Shown here: positions 52,995 to 62,172 of the stretch, piece after piece | Layout: each line of letters starts with the position of its first letter | Numbering within the stretch: position 1 is the stretch's first letter | DNA from: Tepidanaerobacter acetatoxydans Re1 | Lineage (GTDB): Bacteria > Bacillota > Thermosediminibacteria > Thermosediminibacterales > Tepidanaerobacteraceae | Direction: 5' to 3' | Assembly: GCF_000328765.2 (NCBI RefSeq) | Contig: NC_019954.2 | Location: 2,505,780 to 2,569,779, forward strand | Length of the DNA: 64,000 nt | Translations under genes and position numbers: made by a program | Notes under the pieces: model-generated | What the model saw: the letters and a program-made list of their open reading frames with translations, nothing else | Told to the model about the DNA's origin: nothing | Databases searched by the model: none

Positions 52995-53912
52995 TTATCC
53001 TCTTGCAGCACCTATCAAGTCTTGAAGGTTTCGGCCTTTCATGTCAAGATATGCCTTTATGCCTTCTATGATTTCAAGGGGAGCCGTAGGGTTTACAAAG
53101 TTGGCGGTGCCTATGGCTACGGCTGAAGCTCCTGCCAGTATAAATTCTACCGCGTCCTGCCATGTGGTTATGCCGCCCATGCCTATGACAGGCACATCCA
53201 CCGCTTCACAAACTTCCCAGACCATGCGCAGTGCAACCGGTTTTACTGCTGGCCCTGAAAGGCCTGCAAATTTGCGGCTAAATATGGGCTGCTGTGTATC
53301 GATATCAATTGCCATGCCCAGGAGGGTATTTATGAGGGAAACAGCATCGGCTCCGGCAGACACTGCGGCTTCGGCAATTTTCTGGATATGTGTGACATTT
53401 GGCGAAAGTTTGGCTATGATGGGAAGTCTTGTAGCTTCACGGACTGCTTTTATGACTTCAAAGGCACTTTCCGGTTCTTGCCCAAAGGCAAGACCCCCTT
53501 TTTCCACATTGGGACAGGATATATTTACCTCCAGTGCTGCCAGGCCTTCAAGTGACGACAGCTTTTTTGCTATTTTATGGTAGTCTTCCACCGTATCACC
53601 GTCGATGTTGGCTATTACGGGTATGGCAAGTTCTGAAAGATGCGGCCACTCCTCCTCAATAAATCCTTGGACACCGGGATTTTCAAGACCCACGGAGTTC
53701 AGCATGCCTGCAGGTGTTTCATGAACCCTAGGGGGAGGATTGCCGTTTTTTGGCATAAATGTAAGGCCCTTCGTCACTAAGGCCCCCAGTTTATTTATAT
53801 CGTAAAAATCGCTATATTCTCTGCCGAAACCAAAAGTCCCCGAAGCTACCATGACGGGGTTTTTCATGTTTATGCCTGCTATATTGACGCTAAAGTCCAC
53901 ATCATGTATCAT
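52995..53912 (-). CDS. pyrD: dihydroorotate dehydrogenase (type 1B), catalytic subunit
   Basis: A 305-residue FMN enzyme, here with PyrK. Blocks: VASGTFGFG, LEVNISCPNVEKGG, IIAKLSPNVTH and VIGMGGITTWQDAVEFILAG. Class 1B enzymes pass electrons to NAD through PyrK and use a catalytic Cys instead of the Ser of class 2. ATG 53912 is placed by GGAG with seven bases between; an ATG six bases before is too close. Confidence 0.95.
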   Translation of the reverse strand: MIHDVDFSVNIAGINMKNPVMVASGTFGFGREYSDFYDINKLGALVTKGLTFMPKNGNPPPRVHETPAGMLNSVGLENPGVQGFIEEEWPHLSELAIPVIANIDGDTVEDYHKIAKKLSSLEGLAALEVNISCPNVEKGGLAFGQEPESAFEVIKAVREATRLPIIAKLSPNVTHIQKIAEAAVSAGADAVSLINTLLGMAIDIDTQQPIFSRKFAGLSGPAVKPVALRMVWEVCEAVDVPVIGMGGITTWQDAVEFILAGASAVAIGTANFVNPTAPLEIIEGIKAYLDMKGRNLQDLIGAARG

Positions 53913-53924
53913 TTCCATTCTCCT

Positions 53925-54728
53925 TTAACACAGCTCTACTTCTCCGGCTTCAAATACCGGCCCGTTTTTGCAAACTTTTTTATATACTTTTCCGGAAGAT
54001 TTTACCGAACATCCTAAACATGCCCCTACGCCACAAGCCATATGCTCTTCCAAGGAAAGATATGCTCTGATGTTTTTACTTGCCGCAATCTCCTTTACCT
54101 TTATGAGCATGGGCTTAGGCCCACAGGAGTAGATTATGGGATTGGTTTTACCCATGTGTTCCTGAAGGAGTCTTTTCAATATATCCGTTGGAAATCCTTT
54201 GTATCCATAGCTTCCGTCATCTGTTGCAATTATTGTTTCTACTCCCGGGAATTTAAGGTATTCTTCACCGAATACTTCGCTTTTTGTAGTAAAGCCCAAT
54301 ACTGTGGTAATGCTGTTTTTATTCTTCGACTCTGAAGCGATTTTTTTAGCAAGATATATGATTGGTGCCGTTCCAATCCCGCCGGCAACTATAATGCAGG
54401 GTGCATCTTTTTCCGGCAGGGGGAATCCGTTTCCCAGAGGTCCGATTACATCCAGCTTGTGACCGGTAAGAGTTTGGGAGAGGAGTCGGGTCCCCTCTCC
54501 CACCACCCTGTATATTATTTCGACACAGCCTGTTTTCTCATCTATGTCAGCAATACTTATGGGCCTTCGCAAAAGAGGCGAAAGGGTTTTCCCGCAGCGG
54601 ATGTGCAGGAATTGTCCGGGCACAGCCTTCTTGGCTATATCTAAAGCTTTTATCTTCATATGATAGATATTTGGAGCTATTTCCTTATTTTGTACAATAT
54701 CTACCAAGGCGGCAACAGTATTATTCAA
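53925..54728 (-). CDS. pyrK: dihydroorotate dehydrogenase electron transfer subunit
   Basis: A 267-residue FAD/iron-sulfur protein starting with TTG (LNNTVAALVDIVQNKEIAPN). It has RRPISIAD (FAD), GGIGTAPIIYLAKKI (NAD) and CGVGACLGCSVK with a later VCKNGPVF that bind a 2Fe-2S cluster. It links PyrD to NAD in anaerobes. AAAGGGG lies seven bases before the TTG. An upstream 167-base gap to carB has its own hairpin. Confidence 0.94.
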   Translation of the reverse strand: MNNTVAALVDIVQNKEIAPNIYHMKIKALDIAKKAVPGQFLHIRCGKTLSPLLRRPISIADIDEKTGCVEIIYRVVGEGTRLLSQTLTGHKLDVIGPLGNGFPLPEKDAPCIIVAGGIGTAPIIYLAKKIASESKNKNSITTVLGFTTKSEVFGEEYLKFPGVETIIATDDGSYGYKGFPTDILKRLLQEHMGKTNPIIYSCGPKPMLIKVKEIAASKNIRAYLSLEEHMACGVGACLGCSVKSSGKVYKKVCKNGPVFEAGEVELC

Positions 54729-54783
54729 AAAAATGCCCCTTTCTATGTTTAAATACTTTTTAATATGTTTTTTAATATGTTCG

Positions 54784-54839
54784 CAGTGTAAAAATTACTC
54801 CGGTAAAGATGACTGCATCTTCGAATAGTTTCTACACTG
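54784..54839 (-). promoter_or_regulatory. hairpin in the carB-pyrK gap
   Basis: Arms CAGTGTA (54784-54790) and TACACTG (54833-54839) enclose a second stem AAGATG/CATCTT. No T run follows on the minus strand and no PyrR motif is seen. The rest of the 167-base gap is AT-rich and empty. It may be a processing or stability element. Confidence 0.45.
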
Positions 54840-54895
54840 AAACCAAATATTAATTCCATCGCAAAAAGTTAATTTTGACCTGAGAATGTCTGAGC

Positions 54896-57800
54896 TTAGG
54901 CACCTGCCGCCAGCGGTCGGCAGGAAACGGAGGTAGCTTCGATTACCTTATAGAGGGCGCGCGCCGTGTCCAGTGAGGTGATGCAGGGGATGCCGTCTTC
55001 GGCTGCCACCCTACGTATTTTGAAGCCATCTCTCTGGGGTGCTTTGCCCCGTGTAAGGGTGTTTATTATCATATCTATTTTGTTTTCCTTTATAAGGTCG
55101 ATGATATTGGGAGAACCTTCTTCAACCTTGTTTACTACTTCAACCGAAACTCCCTGTGCTTTTAAGGCTTCGGCAGTGCCATTCGTAGCATATATCTTAA
55201 AGCCTAGTTCCCAGAACTTTTTCAGAAGTTTTACGGCCTCTTTCTTATCTCTGTCAGCAATAGTAGCAAGGATTGCTCCGTCTGTGGGAACGATGATTCC
55301 TGAAGCGGTAAATGCCTTGTATAATGCCTTTTCAAAGGTTTTTTCCATGCCTAGGACTTCGCCGGTTGATTTCATTTCGGGGCCTAGGGAAGGTTCTACC
55401 ATTCGCAGCTTCGAGAAGGAAAATACCGGTGCTTTTACGGCCACAAAATCAGGCCTGGGCGGAAGCAATCCGCCTTTATATCCCAGATTGGCAAGGTTTT
55501 CCCCCAATGCTATCTTGGTAGCGATGTTCACCATGGGAATTTGGGTAATTTTGCTCATATACGGAACTGTCCGGCTTGAGCGGGGGTTTACCTCTATTAT
55601 ATATACCTTGTCATTTTCAACTACGAATTGAATATTTATTAAGCCTTTTACCGAAAGCCTAAGGGCAATCCGGGTAGTATAGTCTACAATTTTTTCTACG
55701 GCAGTGGGGCTTAACGTCTGATGTGGATATACGGCAATACTGTCGCCTGAGTGGATGCCTGCCCGCTCGATATGTTCCATTATTCCGGGTATCAGTACTT
55801 CCTTGCCGTCGCAAACCGCATCGACTTCTACCTCGGTACCTCCGATATATCGGTCTATGAGCACCGGCTTTTCGCTGGAGGCTTCTACGGCATTTTCCAT
55901 ATAATTTTTAAGTTCTTTCATATTATATACTATTTCCATGGCTCTGCCGCCAAGGACGTAAGATGGCCTTACCAGCATGGGGAAACCTATTTCTCCGGCT
56001 TTAGCCAGAGCTTCTTCAACACTCCTTGCGGCAGTGGCCTTCGGCCTGGGAATGCCTAATTCACTCAGTAAATCGTCAAATTTCTCCCGGTCTTCGGCCA
56101 AATCTATGGACTTTACATCGGTTCCTAAAATCCTTACACCATAGCTTTCCAGTGTGGCCGCCAGGTTAATGGCAGTCTGGCCGCCAAATTGCACGATAAC
56201 TCCAAGGGGCTTTTCACGATCAATTATCGACAGTACGTCTTCAATGTAAAGCGGTTCAAAATACAGGCAGTCTGCTGTGTTAAAATCCGTGCTGACTGTT
56301 TCGGGATTGTTATTTATGATTACGGTCCTGTAGCCTGCCTCTTTTGCAGCCCAAACCGCATGCACCGAGCAGTAGTCGAACTCTATCCCTTGACCGATTC
56401 GGATGGGTCCGGAACCCAGGATGATTACCGAAGGCTCTACATCGGTATATGCTTTGTCATTGTCTTCAAATGATGAATAGAAATACGGTAAAGCCGCACT
56501 GGTTTTCGAAGGATGGGTGTTTACCGCTTTATAGGCAGGCAGGATATTATTCGCTTTCCGCTGAGCCTTTATCTGGCTTTCATCTTTACCTGTTAAATCT
56601 GCAATAAGTTTATCCGGAAACTGCATGGCTTTTGCCTTGCTTAAAAGCTGCGGCGAAAGCTCCTCTTCTTTTAACTTGTTTTCCATTTGAACTATATTTT
56701 TAATCTTTTCAAGGAAAAACTTATCTATTTTACTTAAATCTTGTATGGCATTTATGCTCATTCCTCGGCGAAAGCCTTCCGCCACTGCAAACAATCGCTC
56801 ATCGGTAGCTTTTGCAATTTTCCTCTCTATTGTTTCTATATCTGCCTGTTTGAGGCTTTTCAGCGACAGGCCGATAAGACCCTGCTCCAAAGACCTGGCT
56901 GCTTTCATCAGAGCGCCTTCTAGATTTGTGTCTATTGACATGACTTCTCCGGTAGCCTTCATCTGAGTGCCGAGGAAGCGGTCAGCATCGTTAAATTTAT
57001 CAAATGGCCAGCGGGGCATCTTTACAACTACATAGTCTAGGGCGGGTTCGTAGCAGGCACTGCCGCCACCGTTGACAGGATTTTTTATTTCATCCAGACA
57101 AAGTCCTGCTGCAATCTTGGCAGTTATCTTTGCTATGGGATATCCTGATGCCTTGGAGGCCAACGCACTGGAACGGCTAACCCGAGGATTTACTTCTATT
57201 ACATAGTAGTTTCCGGTTGTAGAATCCAAAGCATACTGGACATTGCACCCTCCTTCGATGCCCAATGCTCGGATTATTTTAAAAGAGGCAGCCTTGAGTT
57301 TGTTATACTCTGCATCAGTAAGGGTTTGCGAGGGCGCAACCACCACGCTGTCTCCGGTATGAATTCCTACGGGGTCGATGTTTTCCATATCGCAAATACA
57401 TATGCACTGGTCTTTTCCATCCCGGATAACCTCAAACTCAATCTCTTTCATGCCCAGCAGACTTTTTTCCAAAAGAACCTGATGAATGCGGCTGAGGCGA
57501 AGTCCATTATAGGTTATTTCCATCAGTTCTTCCTCAGTGTTAGCTACACCTCCTCCGGTTCCTCCTAATGTATAGGCAGGCCGCACTATTAGTGGCAAAC
57601 CCGCTTCTTTGGCAAAATTTCTGGCTTCTTCAAGGCTGTGTACTATACGGCTGTCCGGTACCGGCTCGCCGATGTCTTCCATAAGCTTTTTAAACAGCTC
57701 CCGATCTTCAGCTTTTTTAATAGAGGTGAGGGGGGTTCCTAGCAGCTTTACACCCTCCCGATCGAGAATCCCCTTTTCCGCAAGTTCCACTGCCAAATTA

Positions 57801-58087
57801 AGTCCAACTTGACCGCCCAATGTCGCAAGAAGCCCATCCGGCTTTTCACGGCGTATTACTTTAGCGGCAAATTCCGGTGTCAGCGGTTCTATATAAACCT
57901 TGTCGGCTATATGGGAATCCGTCATGATAGTAGCAGGATTGCTGTTAATCAGTACAACCTCCAAGCCTTCCTCCCTAAGGGATAAACAGGCCTGAGTCCC
58001 TGCATAATCAAATTCCGCAGCTTGACCAATTATGATGGGGCCTGAACCGATAACCATTACTTTTTTTATGCTTTTATTTCTAGGCAT
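54896..58087 (-). CDS. carB: carbamoyl phosphate synthase large subunit
   Basis: A 1,063-residue enzyme that makes carbamoyl phosphate from bicarbonate, ATP and ammonia. Two ATP-grasp halves each start with a GSGPI motif ([40 protein letters not shown]) and include [13 protein letters not shown] and [13 protein letters not shown]. The C-terminal MGS-like domain (from about residue 930) is the usual site for effector control. AAAGGAGATTTTCTC supports ATG 58087. The small glutaminase gene carA is not next to it. Confidence 0.96.
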   Translation of the reverse strand: MPRNKSIKKVMVIGSGPIIIGQAAEFDYAGTQACLSLREEGLEVVLINSNPATIMTDSHIADKVYIEPLTPEFAAKVIRREKPDGLLATLGGQVGLNLAVELAEKGILDREGVKLLGTPLTSIKKAEDRELFKKLMEDIGEPVPDSRIVHSLEEARNFAKEAGLPLIVRPAYTLGGTGGGVANTEEELMEITYNGLRLSRIHQVLLEKSLLGMKEIEFEVIRDGKDQCICICDMENIDPVGIHTGDSVVVAPSQTLTDAEYNKLKAASFKIIRALGIEGGCNVQYALDSTTGNYYVIEVNPRVSRSSALASKASGYPIAKITAKIAAGLCLDEIKNPVNGGGSACYEPALDYVVVKMPRWPFDKFNDADRFLGTQMKATGEVMSIDTNLEGALMKAARSLEQGLIGLSLKSLKQADIETIERKIAKATDERLFAVAEGFRRGMSINAIQDLSKIDKFFLEKIKNIVQMENKLKEEELSPQLLSKAKAMQFPDKLIADLTGKDESQIKAQRKANNILPAYKAVNTHPSKTSAALPYFYSSFEDNDKAYTDVEPSVIILGSGPIRIGQGIEFDYCSVHAVWAAKEAGYRTVIINNNPETVSTDFNTADCLYFEPLYIEDVLSIIDREKPLGVIVQFGGQTAINLAATLESYGVRILGTDVKSIDLAEDREKFDDLLSELGIPRPKATAARSVEEALAKAGEIGFPMLVRPSYVLGGRAMEIVYNMKELKNYMENAVEASSEKPVLIDRYIGGTEVEVDAVCDGKEVLIPGIMEHIERAGIHSGDSIAVYPHQTLSPTAVEKIVDYTTRIALRLSVKGLINIQFVVENDKVYIIEVNPRSSRTVPYMSKITQIPMVNIATKIALGENLANLGYKGGLLPPRPDFVAVKAPVFSFSKLRMVEPSLGPEMKSTGEVLGMEKTFEKALYKAFTASGIIVPTDGAILATIADRDKKEAVKLLKKFWELGFKIYATNGTAEALKAQGVSVEVVNKVEEGSPNIIDLIKENKIDMIINTLTRGKAPQRDGFKIRRVAAEDGIPCITSLDTARALYKVIEATSVSCRPLAAGA

Positions 58088-58148
58088 GAGAAAATCTCCT
58101 TTCAAAAAAGCCGAACTTCATTCGTGGTATATTTATTCATTATATTGT

Positions 58149-58178
58149 ATTTTAACACTGAATTATTCGGAAGGTCAA
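58149..58178 (-). promoter_or_regulatory. internal promoter before carB
   Basis: On the minus strand TTGACC (58173-58178), 18 bases, TAAAAT (58149-58154) in the gap after pyrC. It could start a second transcript carB-pyrK-pyrD-pyrF-pyrE. Confidence 0.65.
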
Positions 58179-58184
58179 GCCTTT

Positions 58185-59480
58185 TTATGAATAATTATGC
58201 ATAATGTCATCAGAATAAACTATTCTCCCATCGACCATTGTTAAAACTGCCTTGCCTGTTAGCCTCCAACCGTCAAAAGGAGTGTTTCTGCCTTTGGAGA
58301 AAAATTTATTTTTATCAACGGTCCATACCCGATTCGGATCTATAACTGTTATATCTGCAGGTGCTCCAATCTTTAATGTTCCCATATCAAGGCCTAAAAC
58401 TTTCGCCGGACCCGAGGTCATTTTCTCTATGGCAGCATTTAAACTCAAAACACCTTCTTTAACTATATGTGTCAATATCACGCCGAGAGCCGTTTCAAGT
58501 CCCACCATGCCAAAGGCCGCCTTGTCAAACTCCATGTCTTTTTCGTCCATGTGGTGTGGAGCATGGTCGGTAGCTATGGCATCAATAGTGCCGTCCTTTA
58601 AGCCTTCAAGTAAGGCATCTATATCGCTTTGAGTTCGCAGCGGGGGATTGACTTTTGCGTTTGTATCGTAGCCCATCACAGCTTTTTCGGTAAGTGTAAG
58701 ATGATGTGGTGTCACTTCACAACTTACTTTTACTCCTTCACTTTTGGCCTGTCGTATCAGTCTTAATGAGCCTTCGGTGCTTACATGTGCTATGTGAACA
58801 CGAGTCCCCATTTCCCTTGCAATCAGTATATTACGGGCTACCATGATTTCTTCGGCAGCAGCAGGAATTCCCGCAAGGCCCAGTAATGTTGAAATATAGC
58901 CTTCATTTATTTGACCGCCTTCAAACAGGAAAGGGTCTTCACAGTGGTCAATAATCACCTTATCAAACATAGAAGCATAAACCATTGCTTTTCGCATAAG
59001 GGCACTGTCAGCTATAGGCTTTCCGTCATCAGAAAATGCTACGGCACCGGCCTGAGCCATATCTCCCATTTCGGCAATTTCCTTACCTTCTTGACCCTTT
59101 GATACACATCCGATGGGAAGAAGTTTTATCTTGCCTGCTTTCGATGCCTTGGATTTTACATATTGCACCAAGGCCGCATTGTCAATGGGAGGCTTGGTGT
59201 TTGGCATACATGCAGCTGCCGTAAAGCCTCCCACCGCTGCACTCATACTGCCCGATTCGATATCTTCCTTGTATTCATAGCCGGGGTCCCTGAAATGTAC
59301 ATGTATGTCGATGAGGCCGGGGGTGACTATCATCCCTGAAAGGTCAATTACTTTTGCATCACTTATTTCAATCTCGTCTTTGACAGCCGCAATGCGTCCG
59401 TCAACTATGAGCACATCACTTGTAGTATCTGTGTTTTGGCTGGGATCTATAACTCTTGCTCCTTTTAAAAGTTTTTTCAT
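58185..59480 (-). CDS. pyrC: dihydroorotase
   Basis: A 431-residue zinc enzyme closing carbamoyl aspartate to dihydroorotate. GLIDIHVHFRDPGYEYKEDI has the HxH zinc motif and substrate Arg, DHCED and HIAHVS give further ligands, and AIATDHAPHH the catalytic Asp. It is of the class I type found in Firmicutes. The ATG overlaps the pyrB stop (TAATG) after AGGAGGAAGCCGA. Confidence 0.95.
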   Translation of the reverse strand: MKKLLKGARVIDPSQNTDTTSDVLIVDGRIAAVKDEIEISDAKVIDLSGMIVTPGLIDIHVHFRDPGYEYKEDIESGSMSAAVGGFTAAACMPNTKPPIDNAALVQYVKSKASKAGKIKLLPIGCVSKGQEGKEIAEMGDMAQAGAVAFSDDGKPIADSALMRKAMVYASMFDKVIIDHCEDPFLFEGGQINEGYISTLLGLAGIPAAAEEIMVARNILIAREMGTRVHIAHVSTEGSLRLIRQAKSEGVKVSCEVTPHHLTLTEKAVMGYDTNAKVNPPLRTQSDIDALLEGLKDGTIDAIATDHAPHHMDEKDMEFDKAAFGMVGLETALGVILTHIVKEGVLSLNAAIEKMTSGPAKVLGLDMGTLKIGAPADITVIDPNRVWTVDKNKFFSKGRNTPFDGWRLTGKAVLTMVDGRIVYSDDIMHNYS

Positions 59481-60400
59481 TATCGGCTTCCTCCTATCAG
59501 GTGGTATAAAACAGCCATGCGAACGGCAACTCCGCTTTTCACCTGCTCGTTTATGACCGACTGGCTGCCGTCAATTATCTCTGATGTAAGCTCGATTCCT
59601 CGATTTACAGGGCCCGGATGCAGTAAAAGGGCATCTTTCTTGGCCAGGTCCAGCTTTTCTTTATTCAGGCCGAAGAATTTGCAGTATTCTCTCACCGTCG
59701 GAAACAGGCCTTTTTTCTGCCGTTCCAATTGTATTCGCAGTGCTATTACAACATCGGCATTTTCTACAGCTTCCTCTACGGTTGCTGCAAGTTTTGCTCC
59801 GGTCTTTTCTATGTCAACAGGCATCAATGTTGAAGGGCCTGCCACATATACATCTGAACCCATTTTTGTAAATCCGAAAATATTGGAGCGTGCTACTCGG
59901 CTGTGGAGAATATCTCCAAAAATAGCTACTTTAAGCCCTGATAATGTGCCTTTTCTTTCCCTTACGGTCAGCATATCAAGCAGCGCCTGTGTAGGATGTT
60001 CGTGGGTGCCGTCACCGGCATTTATTACCGAAGCTTTAACATGGTTGCACAGATAATTTGCCGCTCCCGATGAGCTGTGTCTAATAACTACTGCGTCGAT
60101 GCCCATCATTTCCAAGGTTTTAGCGGTGTCTTTTAGGGTTTCACCCTTTTGCACACTGCTTGCGGATGATGTAAAATTAATGGTATCAGCGCTTAGATAC
60201 TTGCCTGCCAATTCAAAGGATGTGCGGGTTCGAGTGCTCGGCTCATAAAAAAGGTTTACTATTGATTTTCCGCGGAGTGTGGGAACTTTTTTTACATCCC
60301 TGTCCAGAATTTCTTTAAACGAATCCGCTGTATCTAAGATTAGTTCAATATCGGATTTTTTAATATGCTCCAGTCCTAAAAGATGTTTTTCACTGAGCAT
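59480..60400 (-). CDS. pyrB: aspartate carbamoyltransferase, catalytic chain
   Basis: A 306-residue enzyme joining carbamoyl phosphate and aspartate. [19 protein letters not shown] is the carbamoyl phosphate site; [14 protein letters not shown] and [14 protein letters not shown] follow, and [10 protein letters not shown] closes the active site. No regulatory chain gene (pyrI) is beside it. GGAAGGAGGCACTTT precedes the ATG. It is the first gene of the pyr operon. Confidence 0.96.
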   Translation of the reverse strand: MLSEKHLLGLEHIKKSDIELILDTADSFKEILDRDVKKVPTLRGKSIVNLFYEPSTRTRTSFELAGKYLSADTINFTSSASSVQKGETLKDTAKTLEMMGIDAVVIRHSSSGAANYLCNHVKASVINAGDGTHEHPTQALLDMLTVRERKGTLSGLKVAIFGDILHSRVARSNIFGFTKMGSDVYVAGPSTLMPVDIEKTGAKLAATVEEAVENADVVIALRIQLERQKKGLFPTVREYCKFFGLNKEKLDLAKKDALLLHPGPVNRGIELTSEIIDGSQSVINEQVKSGVAVRMAVLYHLIGGSR

Positions 60401-60501
60401 AAAGTGCCTCCTTCCTGATAATCCCCGTCAGAAATTAAGTTAAACGGTCCATAAATATGACTTATACTATTTTCTGCAGCTTGAGAGCAGATTATTATTA
60501 C

Positions 60502-60533
60502 AAAAAACCCTGTCCGCAAGGGGCAGGGTTTTT
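60502..60533 (-). terminator. second terminator in the pyr leader
   Basis: On the minus strand AAAACCCTGCCCC and GGACAGGGTTTTTTG make a strong GC hairpin with a T run, about 100 bases before pyrB. It lies after the PyrR-linked terminator, so the leader holds two stops in a row. Confidence 0.8.
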
Positions 60534-60587
60534 AATAAGCAATGGAATTTTTAGGCACATTCTTAAGCGGGGATGTACAGCACTTTC

Positions 60588-60676
60588 AAAAAATACCTTT
60601 TCCCACAGAGGCGGAAAAAGGCATTCTTATCCCAACTTATAAAAATGCGTCTAACCTTGCCGGCCTCGCTGGACCA
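60588..60676 (-). promoter_or_regulatory. PyrR-type attenuator
   Basis: On the minus strand GGTCCAGCGAGGCCGGCAAG (about 60655-60674) matches the known PyrR-binding loop consensus (UCC.G.GAGG...AAGG). Some 30 bases on, ATGCCTTTTTCC and GGGAAAAGGTAT (60593-60624) form a 12-base stem followed by six T. In known systems UMP-bound PyrR holds the loop and lets the terminator form. No pyrR gene is in the window. Confidence 0.85.
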
Positions 60677-60719
60677 GATTTAAAGGTGTTGCATTTGGCT
60701 TCGTTTATTTATTTTTTTA

Positions 60720-60748
60720 AATATACCACACGATGGTCCTGTTGTCAA
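60720..60748 (-). promoter_or_regulatory. promoter of the pyr operon
   Basis: On the minus strand TTGACA (60743-60748), 17 bases, TATATT (60720-60725). The leader to pyrB is about 310 bases and holds the PyrR-type attenuator. It diverges from the pheA promoter 15 bases away. Confidence 0.88.
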
Positions 60749-60762
60749 ATAAAAAATATTTA

Positions 60763-60791
60763 TTGACTTTTCAAAAAAAGTGAAATATAAT
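60763..60791 (+). promoter_or_regulatory. promoter of pheA
   Basis: TTGACT (60763-60768), 17 bases, TATAAT (60786-60791), about 90 bases before the pheA start. No terminator or Phe-rich leader is seen in between. Confidence 0.85.
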
Positions 60792-60878
60792 GCTTTAAAT
60801 TAGTTTAATAAAATGCAGCAGACCTTCAGTGTGTTAACTTTCCATATTACATAACGCTTTTAAGAACAGGAAACGGAG

Positions 60879-61718
60879 ATGATTAAAATTAAAATAGGAT
60901 TCTTGGGACCACATGGAACTTTTTCGGAGGAAGCTCTCGATAATTGGATAAATAAAAGCGGATTAGGTCCTGATTCATATGAAAAAATAGCATTTCCTAC
61001 AATCATCGATGTTATAAATGCCGTCGGAAAGCAAATAGATATGGCTATCGTGCCTATTGAAAACTCTCTTGAAGGTTCCGTCAATATGACCATAGATTGT
61101 CTTATTCACGAAGCGGAGGTTATGATTGCCGGAGAGGCAGTTTTACCAATTGTTCAGCATCTGTTTGCCAAGAAAAGCATACCCTTTGAAGAAATAAGGG
61201 AGGTGTATTCACATCCTCAGGCTCTTTTCCAGTGCCGCAAATTTTTAATGAAGAACTTGCCCCATGCTGTATTAAAAGAAGTATCGAGCACCGCCGAAGG
61301 TGCAAATATAGTTGCTAAAAGCCCCTCCTATGGCATTGCGGCAATAGGCAATCAATTCCTTTCTAAATTATACAATCTAACAGTGGTAGCTGAAAGCATA
61401 CAGGACAGTCAAAATAATATGACGCGCTTTTATTTACTTTCAACAGAAGATAAACCGTCTACGGGTCACGACAAGACCACTCTTGTTTTTTCAACGGCAA
61501 ATCGCCCCGGAAGCCTTTTTAAGTGTTTAAAGGTATTTGCACAACAGCAGCTTAATTTAACCAAGATAGAATCTCGGCCCTCAAAGAGAATCCTGGGTGA
61601 ATACATTTTTTTTATAGAAGTGGAAGGTCATAGGCTGGATGAACCATTAAAGACTGCTCTAGTCGAGCTTAAGCAGTTGACAGGTTTTTGTAAGGTCCTA
61701 GGCTCCTACCCCGTTTAA
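60879..61718 (+). CDS. pheA: prephenate dehydratase
   Basis: A 279-residue enzyme turning prephenate to phenylpyruvate in phenylalanine synthesis. KIGFLGPHGTFSEEA, AIVPIENSLEGSVN, YSHPQALFQCRKFL and MTRFYLLSTE are the catalytic blocks. The C-terminal ACT domain (about 195-279) has ESRPSKRILGEYIFFIEVEG, the ESRP site through which phenylalanine inhibits the enzyme. AGGAAACGGAG precedes the ATG. No chorismate mutase is fused. Confidence 0.95.
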   Translation: MIKIKIGFLGPHGTFSEEALDNWINKSGLGPDSYEKIAFPTIIDVINAVGKQIDMAIVPIENSLEGSVNMTIDCLIHEAEVMIAGEAVLPIVQHLFAKKSIPFEEIREVYSHPQALFQCRKFLMKNLPHAVLKEVSSTAEGANIVAKSPSYGIAAIGNQFLSKLYNLTVVAESIQDSQNNMTRFYLLSTEDKPSTGHDKTTLVFSTANRPGSLFKCLKVFAQQQLNLTKIESRPSKRILGEYIFFIEVEGHRLDEPLKTALVELKQLTGFCKVLGSYPV

Positions 61719-61747
61719 TGCCGTTTATTAGACAAAAAATATTTTGC

Positions 61748-61776
61748 TTGACTTTGGTCAACTGATTATATATAAT
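61748..61776 (+). promoter_or_regulatory. promoter of the aroF-tyrA unit
   Basis: TTGACT (61748-61753), 17 bases, TATAAT (61771-61776). Transcription would start near 61783, about 37 bases before the leader ORF. Confidence 0.85.
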
Positions 61777-61819
61777 AGTTAAAATACTTTTTATTTGTTA
61801 TTTGGAGGCTTAAACGAGC

Positions 61820-61975
61820 ATGAAAAATCTTACTGGAAGAACTTTTGCAGAATTTTATTACTTTTTTAGCCAGTACTATTTTTATTTTAGCACTGGTTAT
61901 TGGTTCTGCAAAAAAATAGTTTCTTCTTCAAGTGAGGTTTCAAGCAAGTTTAAGCGTAGGTTGCTGCCGGTGTAG
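61820..61975 (+). CDS. Phe/Tyr-rich leader peptide of the aroF-tyrA operon
   Basis: A 51-codon ORF from ATG 61820 with GGAGG 11 bases upstream. Residues 9-29 hold 14 aromatic residues (seven Phe, six Tyr, one Trp), with FYYFF and YYFYF runs; the C-terminal part is rich in Ser, Lys and Arg. It lies between a promoter and a terminator ahead of the DAHP synthase gene. This is the layout of amino-acid leader peptides such as PheL, whose translation rate reports on charged tRNA. A small membrane protein is the less likely option. Confidence 0.72.
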   Translation: MKNLTGRTFAEFYYFFSQYYFYFSTGYWFCKKIVSSSSEVSSKFKRRLLPV

Positions 61976-62023
61976 CATTTATACGGCCTAAGCATATCAT
62001 TTTCATATTTTCAGCGTATAAAA

Positions 62024-62054
62024 AGAATCTCACTAAGTGAGATTCTTTTTTTTT
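62024..62054 (+). terminator. attenuator terminator before the DAHP synthase gene
   Basis: AGAATCTCAC (62024-62033), loop TAA, GTGAGATTCT (62037-62046), then eight T. The first arm can instead pair with AGTGAGGTTT (61931-61940) in the leader ORF over ten positions including two G-U pairs, giving a possible antiterminator. The 118 bases from here to the gene hold no other clear signal. Confidence 0.85.
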
Positions 62055-62172
62055 AATAAAATTTGGTTTCGATGCAGAAATCCTTCCAAGATGAAGGTGG
62101 TCTCATCTTCACAGGAATAGTTTTCTATATCGGAATCAAAGAATCAAATTTGTTTCAGGAGGGATAAGTATT

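Noticed and set aside
53041-53583. Plus-strand ORF of 180 codons opposite pyrD
   Set aside because: Antisense shadow of a certain gene.
54966-55631. Plus-strand ORF of 221 codons opposite carB
   Set aside because: carB is certain on the other strand; the ORF has no ribosome site and no recognisable domain.
60542-60766. Plus-strand ORF in the pyr leader
   Set aside because: The same bases are explained by the PyrR-type attenuator and promoter on the minus strand; no ribosome site is present.
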